Shown here piece after piece: positions 21,122-34,400 of a stretch of DNA of 64,000 nucleotides. The notes under the pieces are model-generated. The model was not told the DNA's origin. It ran no database searches and saw only the letters and a list, made by a program, of their open reading frames with translations. The stretch is from NCBI GenBank assembly GCA_911728455.2, contig OU452233.1, positions 18,626,426 through 18,690,425 of the forward strand, written 5' to 3'. Both the position numbers and the translations under genes were made by a program. The stretch is from Marthasterias glacialis. Its lineage: Eukaryota > Echinodermata > Asteroidea > Forcipulatida > Asteriidae. Every line of letters starts with the position of its first letter. Positions within the stretch are counted from its first letter, which is position 1.

Positions 21122-21124
<3 letters not shown>

Positions 21125-22070
21125 GGAGTGGGACTGAGAAATTTTGTTTCATAGTAAAATGTTATTCCGACCCCCTGCCCAGTAATGAAACAAGGGTAGA
21201 CATTTTTGGGGAGGGGCGGCGCAAGGGAGTGCACCATATTCTGCAGGAGGCACTTCTGGCCAATTGAAACTAGTTTCAGTTTGCGTTTTACTTAAGCAGC
21301 TTCCTTATCAGCGCTTTTGTTATTTCATTTACTATAGGATGAAAAATAGTTATAAAATAAAAACATTGAAATTACCACATAAAAGCATACAAAATGTAAC
21401 ATTTTATTCTGGTAATTTTTAATCTCAAAAGTTCAGTTTTCAAATGGGGGTATGTCCCCCGTTAATTACGTCACTGTCCCCTGACCCATCCCCAAAAAAG
21501 GGGAGGTTGGATAACTGGAAAGAATAATAGTCTATTAATTACATTTTGAGCATATGCAAACCTTAGAGAGGTGCTCTACCTAAAACTCGTTTTGAAAAGG
21601 CCTGCAACAAGTATTTTTTTTAATGTAAAGAACACAATTTTTTTCACTGACGGGATGCTGCTTTAATAAGAGTACACAATGCAATATCAACCAGTGCCGT
21701 GCTACAGTTAAAATGTTTTGTTTTTTAAAGGGGATTTTGTTTTACATAAATCATTTTTTTCAACCATTTGAATACTTTTTTTTTATCGCTCAGAGTATAT
21801 TTTCAACAAGTAGAGAGAAATTTTACTTGAACATCGAAGATTTTCTGACAAATAGAACGTTTTTTTTTTCAACCACGAAGAAATTATTAAAATAAAACTG
21901 TGAAGTTAAAACTAATTGGGTGAAGTCCCCGAATCTACTTTTGAGTTAACTTTTTGATTTCAACAGCGCCCTCTGTTGCCACTTAAATTTAATTTCACTG
22001 GTGCACCGCCTTGTTGACGTGTAATTTTATGGCAAATTTAAGGGAACAATGAAAGGTCATCCCGAATACC
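21122..22070. other. Intergenic upstream of CCDC39
   Basis: Nothing recognised except A/T-rich sequence. The proximal ~320 bp before 22392 probably contain the CCDC39 promoter and 5' UTR. Confidence 0.4.
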
Positions 22071-22086
22071 GTAACCACAGCAAACA
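22071..22086 (+). promoter_or_regulatory. Candidate RFX X-box overlapping a forkhead core, upstream of CCDC39
   Basis: GTAACC-AC-AGCAAA (22071-22084) matches the X-box form GTNRCC-N2-RGYAAC except for the last base. GCAAACA (22080-22086) fits the forkhead core RYAAAYA. The pair lies ~306 bp before the CCDC39 start codon. RFX and FOXJ1 factors jointly drive motile-cilia genes in animals, so the context supports function. A short degenerate motif can occur by chance. Confidence 0.45.
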
Positions 22087-22391
22087 ATCTGCACGACAGT
22101 AAAGAACGGTTAGTCAGTTGTATGAAAATAATGTTCTAAAACTCTATTAATTAATAAAGTTGTGAGATATGTCTTTATAAGAAACGATATTTAACGCATA
22201 TTTTAACTCTTCACCCGTTTTCCTGGTTTTAAAAAGACATTAGAGCAGCAACTTCAACCACCGAAATTTAGATTTGACAGTGACAGCATCATTGAGCATC
22301 TCATCACTCTGCTTCTCCTACCTGTCGGTGTAACTGGACACTGTGTCAACACACAAAAGTTACAACACGGTTAGTGGAGATCTAACCAAAA

Positions 22392-22487
22392 ATGAGCAGC
22401 GTGCGGAGTGTCCTCGGCGAGATGGAGTGGGACGGAGGGATGAAGGTCCCTGTAGCAAATCAAGAAAACAAACAGCTTGAAGAAGAG
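22392..22487 (+). CDS. CCDC39: CCDC39 exon 1 (aa 1-32)
   Basis: The ATG at 22392 follows an A-rich stretch; donor GTAGGC. It encodes MSSV..., then [13 protein letters not shown], the conserved N-terminal box. Confidence 0.94.
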
Positions 22488-25400
22488 GTAGGCCTTGTTC
22501 ATAGCTAGAATTGCTTTACTTTTACTAGTGCTAGTTTAATTAAATTAAGATGCAACCTCCTAGGAGAGTACTGAACTTGTTGGCCTAGGCCTACTGTGTC
22601 TTTAAGAAATTAAGTTTAAGTTTAATATAAAAAGTCACCAATCGTAGTTTCGTAATTGAGTTGATAAAACTGTCCTTCCATTTTTCCCAGGGTCAGTCAA
22701 ATATCATGCCTGTGTTTTGTAAATAAGAAAAAGATGTTGAAAATATTAGTCATGCTTTTTGTCCGCTCGGCTCGTTAATATTTTGGACACTCTCACTTCA
22801 GTGTTCACAATCACTAGACCTAGGCTACGCCCTAGGTAATTGGGCCTATGGGGCGCTGTACATATTTTTACGGTCATCAAAGTTGACAAAGAATTTTAAA
22901 AGGAGTACAGTGCCACAGTTATTGGGTCTACACTAACTAGTCTGAGTTACAAGACCCAACAACGCCTTTTTAACATTTGGACATTATCAGGGCCCAATTT
23001 CATGGCTCTGCTTACTGTGTCATTCTGCGCTTACGAAGACCAATCGCCGCTTACGAGGTAAGTGCCAAATTTCTGCACTAGCTGTGTACGCACGGATTCT
23101 TTAGTTACGTGAGCTATGCATGCGCACAAGCAAAAATTCCTTGCTGACCCGTGAAATACGCTTAAGTAAGCGCAGAATTTTCTGCTTCTGCAAGCGCCGA
23201 TTTTTTGCTTACGGTAAGCAGAGCCATAACATTAGGCCCTGGTGTATGTAGGGTCCAAGTGAAGTCCCATCAAAACTTGGTACCTGCTGTTTACAAATGT
23301 CAAATTCCCAAACAGAGAGGGACAAAAAACTGCTCTACCATAACTTGGACCAGGTCTACCCAATCACAGTAATATGCCTTATCTTGTTTAAAAGGGACAG
23401 ATTTGTTTACTTTGAACACTTGTGGCCGTCTGTGACTCAGCACTCCAACTTCACGCATGCTTCTGGAAGATGCATGGAAGTGCCAAGACCATTATATGTC
23501 AATGCGTGTTTAAAATAAATCAAATCCGCCCTCTGTCCTTGAACAAGATGGCATAAAATACTGTGAAAGTGTTTAAATTCAATTTATTATTTCAACTTTG
23601 TTTCTGACAGATCATCATATGTGGCCTTCAATTCAGCTCTGTTGATTTTCGTGCTACTTACAATATTTTTTACACAACTAATTAATAATTCAGTCAAAAG
23701 ATGATCATTTATATGGAGAATGACTGTCACAGTTTACTCCATTTTTATCGTTAGTTAGCTATTTGTACCTTGGTCCTAGTCCTACTGCTATCATATTTGA
23801 GACTAATATTACACATGGGATACTTCCATGTTGGCAGTTGTGCATGATGATACAATACAATAATTACACATTAGTTCACAATTTGGGTTTTGGTTTTTCT
23901 GTTAGGTCCAAAGGAAACAGCAAGACATTGTCAGATTTCAGACCGAGCTGTCGGAGCATGAGGACCGGGTATTTGCGATGTCTGAACACATGAAGAATGT
24001 ACAGCAAGAGCTGAACCAGACACAGGTAACCAACTAATCAACTTTATTATCTAACCAGGGCTCCATTTCACAAAACTATTCCTAACTTAGGATGGGTCCT
24101 AACTTATGACTTGAGTCCTACAAGTTAGGACTAGTTACTCGTCCTAACTCAAGATAAGTCTAGTCCTAGCGCTTTGTGAAATCCACACCTGGGCTCGATT
24201 TCACAAAAGCACTAAGATTCATCTTAAGATGAGTTATCAGTATTACCATAGTAATTTGCATTGTGACATCACACTTTGCTTAGCAATTAAGATTGATTCG
24301 CAGTTAAGATTAATCTTAGCTATTTGTGAAATTGAGCCCAGGGGTGGATTTCACAAAACTAATCGTAACTTAGGACTAGTTCTAACTGATGACAAGTCCT
24401 ATAAGTTAGGACTAGTTACTGATCCTAACTGGAGATAAGACTTATCCTAGCGCTTTGTGAAATCCACACCAGGTACATACCTACTGTACACACTGCAATG
24501 CTCTTACGAATATGTAGCTGAAGAGCTACGACAGACCATGTTTGAAAATTTTGCAAATCTTTCACATTTTTTTCAACATTTTACACATACCCCCATTTGC
24601 CAAGATTGGGTACATTTAAAATCTTGAGGAAAATACAAACAGGTCAACAAAATTAGCAAGTTTTAACCTATGATTCGTCGCTCTGGTCAACAATGCGGTC
24701 TACGATGATTGAGGGTTATGATTAATTGGAACTAATTCATATGATTCACCAAGCAAAATATAACTTTGAGAGGCGCTAGGTGGCAGCAGACTTACTGGAT
24801 AAATCTATTATTCTTGGAAATGTTCCCATGCTCAGAACTCCGAAAAAATGGCAAATTACGCAGTATGTCTGCTGCCAGCTAGTGTCATAAAGTCTGCGAT
24901 TAGTTAGGCTTGTGGGAACACTGTCGTTAATCTTTCCAATAAGCTGAAAAGAACTTTTTTTTTTTTTTACATCTCAAAACTTTAACAAAGCTTTTTGTGG
25001 GTGAAGGGGATCCACGCCTGGAATAACATGGAGGCAATGGCCTCTGTTGCCCTGTTATTGGCCTTGGTGCCCCTATGAAAGTTTCCCATAGACTTTCATT
25101 AAGGTTTTCCAATGGAAGTGCCCTTTGCCAAATGAAAATGGCCTTGCCCTCTCAAAGATGAAATCCCAGGCCTGGGGATCAATGCATTCCAATAAAAGTC
25201 ACCACACTTCTTTCCAGTACCCCAAACATTACCAATAACGAAACCTCGGTTTCAGATCCTATTGTACAATTTTGTTTGATTTACCTTTTAGGCCTTAAAC
25301 CGGGCTCGGGGTAATGAGTTGGATACGGAAAATCACATGGCGCTTGTTGCTCAACGAGAAGCCGGACGTTTGAAGCAGGAAATTCAACGCCTTGAGAATG

Positions 25401-28400
25401 ACCTGGCTGACATCAAAGAGCGTCGAAACATACATGAGGTAAATATCTTGAATTTCCTTTCCACTTTCCGTTCACTATCTAGATTTCCCTTACGCCTTCC
25501 CACCACAGTGGCGCCCATCAAAATGTGTCGGTGAACTTTTTCCTATTTTTAATTGCTGTCATGTTGTTTTTTTAAGGCAGGGCTCGAATTTCAACTCCCA
25601 AAAATTATTTATTGTGTTGTTTTTCCAAGGCGCAGTGCCAGTGGGAGGCAAAGTCATTGATATGGTATACTGGACCATTCCACATGTCTTAGAAGAGGGT
25701 CAGCTTCCAGAGTTGTGTAGCTTTGGTTTGATGGGTGGGAAACAAATTCTCAGCATACACTCTGTGTACAAAATACTCTGGTCTTTGTTAGGTAGTCTTT
25801 GTAGCAGGCGTTGTTTAATGTCTTGCAAAAGTCTCGGACAGGCTGGTTTTTTTTATCTATATTTTTAATATGCTTAGTAAGGCATGGTAGGGGGTGGTAG
25901 TAAAACTTGGAGGGCTCCTTGAGTAATATTCAAAAGCGTGACATCATAAGGGTTTTTAATATCTGCAACTTGGGAATAAAGTTATTCATACTCCATGTTT
26001 GTAACCTGTTTCCTTGAAAGTGAAACTTATCCCTTGTTTTTAATTTTGGGTTTTCCGTAAGAATTATCAAGAGCAGAAGGATTATTAGAAGATATAGTTT
26101 TAATGGGAGACTTATGGACGGTCCTTTTTCACAGTTCTCACCAGTAGTATGCGTGCTCGGAACTACGCGTGCAATACTAAGCATGTGCGCGCATGCTCAG
26201 AACTGTCAAAAAGGCTCGTTCTGTCTGTTGCCGCCAGCGTCTCAAAAGTCTCCCAAAGTCAATCCAGTCTGGGTTTCTATTTTGCAGAACATCATCTTCA
26301 AGAACACCCAGACTCTGGAGGAGTTGAAATCCCAACTGAATTGGGACCAGCAGGCATTGGAGGCCTGGCTTGAGGAGTCTGCAAGGAAGGATGAAGATGC
26401 AATGACGCTAACCAAGTACACGAAAATGGATGACGCTAAGATTAAGGTACATTTGCTTGTATTAGTAGTCTTCAGGCCACTGGCATGACGGGAGTTAAAA
26501 GGTTTTCCATTTTAGAAAATTTGCAAGTTCTGTTGTTAAAGCAAGTTTTTTCTTTCACTCACAAAAGATGCCATAAGATTTATGTGTCATGCAGAACCGT
26601 TGTAACAAGATACGTTTGTGCCGGCTCAAGACAAGTTATATTTTGTGGAGAAATGTTTTTGGCAGTTACATAACTAAATGTTGAATAGAAGGGTTGCACA
26701 TGATGTCAACAATGGGAAAAATCAACCATCTTCGATGACAGTGGCTGCACATTTGTGAGTGACAACTATGCGTTACACGTATTTACTGCACGCGTGCATT
26801 TCAGAAACTCTTTCCGTGATTGGTTGGCGAGCAACCCGAGGGGCGTTAAAATTTACAGAGCTTGGCATGGCTACAGGCCAAAATAGAAATTGTCATCGAA
26901 GATGGCGTCTGTTGCAAACGATTTATTGAATTGAGTGGATTTGAAATCATTTCACAGGAGCTTTCACTTCGCATGGAACGAATGACAGACGAGAGTCAAA
27001 AGAAGAGGAAACACTTGGAACATGAGATGACTGAGACTCTCACCGCCCAGGTAAGAAACTCAACCAGTTGTTTGAATTTGACTAGGAGTTGGTTTGAAAA
27101 CCTGCCTAGGGGCAGACTTCAAAGGGCGTCTCCCAAAAAAATGCTAACTGACTTCAGAAACGTGTCACGGCCGAACGGTCATTGGACTGTAGTTCAGATG
27201 CTTGAATCGTCAAGAGTGTAGGTTCGAATCCCGGTCGTGACACTTTTGCCCTTGGGCAAGGCACTTATTTCTTCTCCTCACCCAGGAGTAAATGATTACC
27301 TGTGAGGGTAGAACTTGTGGATATGAATGATTAGCAATCTGTGCTCCGATTTGATTGCCGGAGCTGCATACTCCAAAGGAGTTGCATTAGTTTCTGTAAT
27401 GCCAGATGAACAAGGGATAGTTGGTTCAAAAGTACCTAATAAATAAGTATCAAATCCATTAAAGTCAAGCAAGACCAGGTAATGGATTCTGAAGTATTTG
27501 GGGTTGGGATGTATCAAGGATGCAACTTACTTGAAGTGTTTGTATTGGTTCACGATTAGGCTCATTTCAAACGTCGGGCTCTTGTCGTGTCAAATTCAAA
27601 TATTCCGATTTGCTGCGCTTCCACACGGCAGGAGTCTGACGTTTGAAACCACTTTTGGAATTGGGTGCGGCAGAGGCTTAGCTGGACCATGGCTTGACAG
27701 ACCCTGCCGTGCTATTGGCAAAGTTCGGCAGAAGCGCGACATTTGAAACCACTGCCGCGCCAATACCGCGCAATTGCTGAACTCAAATAATTTGAATTTG
27801 ACACGGCAAGAGCGCAACGTTTGGAACAGGCCTTAGAGTTGGACAAGAGATCGATTTGTGAAGACTTAGGGTGGATTAACTTATAGATTTGAAGATTATT
27901 GTTGGTTCTCGGTTTGAGCTGGATTAGGTGTGGTTGATCTGGCTTTAAAGGTACATGTTCTTTATTTTGGCATTTCTTAGTTGGAGTTGGACAAGACGGC
28001 AGAGGAGTTTCGCAAAGCTCATAATGATCGTCAGGAATTGATCAGCCAATGGGAGGCGACCATTGAACAAATGCAGCGCAGAGATAAAGAGATGGACATG
28101 CTCGCTAATGTAAGTTCTTCTGGAATTATTTATTCAATTCTAGGGCAGTTCTTAAAGTGCATGAATCAGAAATGTGTGATTCTGAATGATATTTGTAAAT
28201 ATCAAGCAATAAACCACAAGGGAAACTGACTTGGTAAATTTTTAAATCAATTTTCGGGTGAAAAAAAAAATTGACTGGAGCAGGATTTGAACCTGCAACC
28301 ACCTGCTTAACGTACCGACGCTCTACCAACTGAGCCATCAGTGCCAAATATTGGCAGACTCCCTATTTTGTCTTTGTAAGGGAGATACCAGCCAGAAGCA

Positions 28401-31400
28401 ATTTTTGTTTTTTTCATTAGCAAATCTCAACATATCAAGTTATAAAAATAACTCAGAACACTTTAAGCATTCTTGAAAGTTGTGAATGTTAGAGTAAAGT
28501 AAAGCCGCCGTCAGATCAACTTAGGTTTTACCTGCGTTGTGACGGAACCGTCAGGATTAAGCAGAAAATTAACGCTCAGGTCGCTATGACTGAGAAATCG
28601 TGTGAATGTCGTGGAACAAGCTTCGGGAACACGTCGCAGAAGTTGGAATTTTTCCATCTTGCGACTGTTGATTTTTTTCAGACGGCAACTGATGCCGATC
28701 GTCTCAACATCGTCGTAGTTATACTTAAACAATCGGCGAGTGATTTGTTCCCGATGGTCTTAGCTGAGGTGCAGTATCATCCTGAAAAGTCAGTCGCCGA
28801 CTGTTCGGTGTCATCGTAAGGTCGACCTGAGGTCAACTAAAGACATAACAACCTAGTTTTCAATTTGTGGTGGTGTTGAGAAATTGATGAGGGTTTTTCA
28901 GCATTTTCATTCACTTTCAGATTTTCATGCAAGAGGCAAAGCTGCCATCGAAAGATGAAAGACTCTCTTCTTGTCTTGATTAAACCTTCAACTTTGTACT
29001 TGAAATGATGCAGAGAGTCTGTAAATCTCTAAAATAGAACATCCTGTATACCCAGTGTTGTTATTTAGCCTTTGAGTTAGACTCTGCTAGGGGCAAAACG
29101 TGAGGCCATTAAACAATTTTGTTGGCATCATTTTTTCTTAACTTTAACCAGGAGCTGGCCCAGGTGAAGGCGGAAGTCTATAATCATGAGAGCAACGTCA
29201 AGGAAAAGCAGCAGTTCTTGGAGAATGAAGTGGAGAACAATCGAGAGCAGCAGAAGAAGCTGCAGTCCACAGACCGAGCTGCCGCAAAACTCCGACTCGA
29301 CTACAGAGATGCTGAGACCCAGCGAATCCAGTTCCAAGATGAGGTATGAGGAAAGAAGTTACTTGATGTTTGTTTCAGTAGTAGTAGTAGTCCCGGCTGA
29401 TTCCCTACCTCCCCAGGTAGTACTTAATAAGCAGGACAATTTTTTTCAGAACTTAGCTGTCTCCCAAATTCCGAAATCTACTCAGCGGAAGTAGAATAAT
29501 AGCAAGACAAGTTCTCACAAGAACAATCTACTGTATATAGCAAAGTAGATATAATCACGCGTTGTTACCGCAAACCAAATATACAGTCGTGTTTCGGTTT
29601 CTTACTTTTCCTTTCCATCAATCAGTCTTATGATTTGAACATTTCTTGTCTTACTGATAAATATTCATTTCAGCTTGAAACATTGAAGTTCACTGTTGCC
29701 AGAACAGCAACTGATCTGGAGGGAATGAGACGGCAAGTTGGCGACTTGAAAAGAGATATTGAAGACAAACGAAACAGGTGATTATATCAGTTACATCTAG
29801 CCTTCTAAGGGAGGGTAGATCTGATAAACTCTGCCCCTTAATGCATTAACCAATATCACACCCCTGAGCCTTCTTAGGAGGGGTAGATCAATCTGATAAA
29901 CTCCGCCCCTTAATGCATTAACCAATATCACACCCCTGAGCCTTCTTAGGAGGGGTAGATCAATCTGATTAACTCCGCCCCTTAATGCATTAACCAATAT
30001 CACACCCCTGAGCCTTCTTAGGAGGGGTAGATCAATCTGATTAACTCCGCCCCTTAATGCTTTAACCAATATCACACCCCTGAGCCTTCTTAGGAGGGGT
30101 AGATCAATCTGGTAAACTCCGCCCCTTAATGCATTAACCAATCACACCCCTGACTACATTATGCCATTGGAACTTTAGAAGATTCCAAAAGTTTATTATG
30201 AGAGAGAAGTCACAGAAGGGAATTTAGAATTAACCCATCTTTCAATTGCAGAGTGGAGAACGCTAAGGCCAATCGCCAGGACCTGATGGTCAAGCTACAG
30301 AAGATATCAGACGCCTCCCTGACGGCTGAGGAGCGAGCCGCTATGATGGACAAAGCCCTTATGGATGAGGAAGAGAATCTTCACCTTCTTGATCAGGAGC
30401 TGAAGAGACTGAGGGACCTCCAGTATAAGAAAGCCCAGGAGTTATTTGAAGGGAAGACGATGGAGAAGAACACCCTGGCTGAGATCCAGGGCTCGAGGGC
30501 AGCTAGCAGGAACCTCAGCAGCAGGATTAATAAACTGGATCACGACTCCCTGAAGCAGCAGGAAATTATCTACAATCAGGTAAGAGGAGAGTTATAGTAT
30601 GCAAATATTGGATGCATTTCGTCACCGTTTTCACAAAGTGAAGAATCTACTTCACAGCCAAAATTCTGTGTTTGGTGAAAATCGAAAAAATAAAAGTTAG
30701 CTGTTGCAAACTGCTTACCAACAGGACCTTGTGTATAAGTGCAAAAAATTGTTAATGGCCGCTTGTTTCGACCCTACCAGAGTCTTTTGGAGAAAATCAT
30801 GTTTGAAGTTGAACTATCTTTTTAAACTGCTTACTATTTTTTTATATTTTATTTTATTTCCAAAATAAAGCTGACTTCTTCATTCATACAGAACCATCAG
30901 TATGTTTTCAATCTTGTAACTGTTTTGAGGAGTTATTAATTCCTAAACATATTTGTCACTTTGTGAAAACGAAAAAATTAAGACTTGCATGCAGAGCGCT
31001 GGGTACAAACCAGTGCCTATTGAGTTTCGACACTTTTTGAAAATGCTAGATGGTCAATAGATTTGTCACTTTGTGAAAACGCTTAAAAAGTCGAATATAA
31101 CTCACACAGAACCTTGTCATTTTGAATTTTATTCACAATAAACACAAAATAGAAGGGTTCCTCGCCCACCCCACACTCTAAAAATTCTTCAAAAAAACCT
31201 TCCTAACAACGTGGTCGATTCGATGTAGACACCAACCTTGTCTGCCGTGATACAACCTTTCCTTGTTCGGATGAACGGGTGGGAACAATTATTTTGGGAA
31301 CGACGCTGCGAATCAAGTCAAAAATTTGTATTGGCCACCCTACAATTAAACGTATACAGTGGTCCTTGGTCCCGGCATTAGGTACATTAGTTTTGTTGTA

Positions 31401-34400
31401 TGTGTTGTAAAGACCCAAGAACTCATCACAGTTTCTGGTTCAGGATTTATTATGAAAAGATAATTATTTGAATTTGTTTTTGAAAAAGTAACATGATGGA
31501 TTTAAGAACAAATATTGCACAAAAATATGCAACTTATGGAGCTGGGAGTCTTAAAATTTGGATGATCTTAGCCAATTAGTCAACTTAATCATTTGTTGAT
31601 TGTTTTTTTTCTGTGTAGGATTTTACTGTGCAGCAGTTGGAGAGACGTATTGCCCGTATCCAGGGTGAACGAAGCACAGAGGAGATGGATCAACTGAACG
31701 CTAAGATCAAGGAGCTGACTGCCGTCTTGGAAGAGAGGAATAACACGTATCAGTTGGTCAACACTCAGCTTAAACGGCTCCAGGTAAAGATGTCAAATTT
31801 GTGTTTCAATGGAAATAATAATTAGCGATGGAATGTCCAATAAGCCCACATAGCAACTGACTACTAACTCCACCCACGCAGGTAACCAGCTTGACCTGTG
31901 CATCTCGCTCTGCGAGGTAACATAACTACAAACAACAAGATGGGCAATGCAGCAATCCAAAATGCGGAAGGTTGTTTGCATTCAATATGTCAGAGTTTTC
32001 GAAGAGCCGTCATGGTCGTGATTGGTCAGTGCATGAGTGGGCGGAGCCTTATAGGGAACTTTGAGACGCTAGGTGACAGCCGCGTCTCAAAGTCATCCTA
32101 AGTCACAAGAATTATTGAGTAAACTTCATGTCTTATTCCTGTGGCCATTGTAACACGAGTAAGTGTTGAAATTGCCAACTTTATTTTAAATGTTTTGTGA
32201 GTATTAATCGTTATAACGATTGATGTCTACAGGACGATATCCGACGAGTGAAGCGAGACCTTGACAAGAGCGGGACCGAGAAAGCTGACCTGACCAGTAA
32301 GATGGAGGAATTGAATCTTCATAATGATAGCTCGCAGCGAGAGCTTAAAAGTATCACCTACAACAAGCAGGTAAGAAACAGTCAAAAGTGTTCTCAAGAC
32401 TTTGATAACAATTGTATTAAGGTAATCATTCTGATAAGCTAATTCATTGCAAATATTACACAAATAACTTGTTTGTTCACGCCACTAGACATAAAAAAAA
32501 ATGTACATGGCTTTTGCTTGGGCACACTTTGCTGGCAGTACAATTTTTTTTTGCAACATTACTGATTTTAAGTACAGTACTGACCTTTATCATGCTGCCA
32601 CCATCTTGGTCATGTTCCCTGTATCCAATAACAGTAATACATGCTAATATTCATTGTACAAAAAGGAACCAGACTATTTGCCCTTCCAGCCTCGGTTTGG
32701 TTGCATTGGTTTGAATGAGAGAAAATCAAGATGGCCGCACCATGATAAAGGTCTATTTCCCAACCGCATCTCTGTCTCTGGCTTTATTTAATGACACCCT
32801 ACGCAAGTAAAATCCATAAATATTTTTTTTCCCCGTTTTTCTTGAACAGGATCAAATGGTGGAGGAGAATATCCTCAAGTTGGAGATCAAACGCTTGAGA
32901 GATCAGTTGAACTCAAGAGCCGATGACGTCTTCTCTCTGGAGAAACGCAGACTTCAACTTGAAACGGTACGAACAAGCTGTCTGGAACATATTCTAATCC
33001 TCTCTTTTTATCAAAGCGACTCATGTCTGACTTTTAAAATAAGACCAGCAGATCTTGTTTGGTCTACCCATATGGACACTTTAATCAAAACCTAGATTCA
33101 AGTTTTCGTCTTCATGCCTTTTCTTTTGTATCGATGATTTTACTTGCCCCTTTCTCCATCCTTCTCCGTCTATTTATGGCGTGTTATTCCCCACTCCTCA
33201 TTGTTGACGTTTAAGTGACAAATCCAGGGAAGTAACAAAAGGAGGGCGCACCTCATGGTAACCTGGGTCAGTAGCTGTCAAGTTCCCCCTCCCCCCCCCC
33301 CCCCCCCCGGCAATGACTCTCTAGATCCATCCCCATTGTGCTACCCCTACCCCATGCATACTTCCTCTCTCTCTCTCTCTCTTAATCAAAGCCTTGTTAT
33401 TCTGCCTTCCAATGGGTAACTTTTTCAGGACACTAGGTGGCAGCAGACTTACCAGGTCTATCCATTGTTCTACGAAATGTGCGCATGCTCATAACAACGT
33501 AAACAATGACAATTTACCTGATAAGTCTGCTGCCACCTATCATTCCAAAGCCTCCCATCAGTGAAGTAACTTAACCAGCCCTACCATAGCATTCTACCTG
33601 TCTCCCTTAATCAATTAGTGAAGTAACTTTGACTACCCCTATCTTTTCCTGTTCAGGCGATGAGAGAGCGACACCATGAGATATCGATCCATAAAGAGAT
33701 GCTCCAAGCACAGCTCAAGGGAGCTGAGGAAGAGAGAAGCACAGTCAGCTCAGAGCTTCATGAACGCATCACCAAAATTGACAAACTACGCAAAAGGTTT
33801 GTAGATGACCTTGGTCTCGTTCGAACACCCTGGACCCAATATTATGATTTCTACTTACTTTGCCATAGAATTACCTTTTTTACAGGGCGCGATAAATGCT
33901 AAATTTCGCAGTGGGCATCACAATGATTTTGAGGTCAGTTGTCTTAATCTCGGTGTGTGATGGGTGAGGCAGAAAGATTTCACTGGTGTTTGGTAATCAG
34001 TTGCACTCATTGACTTGACGGTCTTGACAGTGCATTCATTCACAAAGCCAGCAGGGTCCATATTTTATAAAGCTGTTGCTGTTGTATAAATATTTGCTAA
34101 GCAAAAATTAGCAGAGAACCAGTTACAATCAGTGTATATATATCATAGTATCTTGGCTGGTAACCCATTTTTTTCTAAGCATGATTTTTACTATGCTCAG
34201 CATTTCTTCTGGGCCTAACAGCTTGAATATACGAGCCCAGATGTAACAATTCTTGTTGACTTTCTCACCTCAGCCTGTGGCCTCGTGGGGTATGGGACGC
34301 TGAAGCACTGTATTTGTCTGCATTCCACTTGCGCTTGTGTGATAACTAATGTTTCCCCACCAAGATTATGATGTCGATACGTTTCTTGACTCTTTTGATC

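Noticed and set aside
28272-28344. Functional tRNA gene
   Set aside because: A and B boxes and the T-arm are good, but the acceptor stem has three or more mismatches and the anticodon loop is irregular.
29797-30141. 114-codon repetitive open frame on the minus strand
   Set aside because: It is the 72-bp minisatellite read in a frame that stays open because 72 is divisible by three. It lies in an intron of CCDC39.
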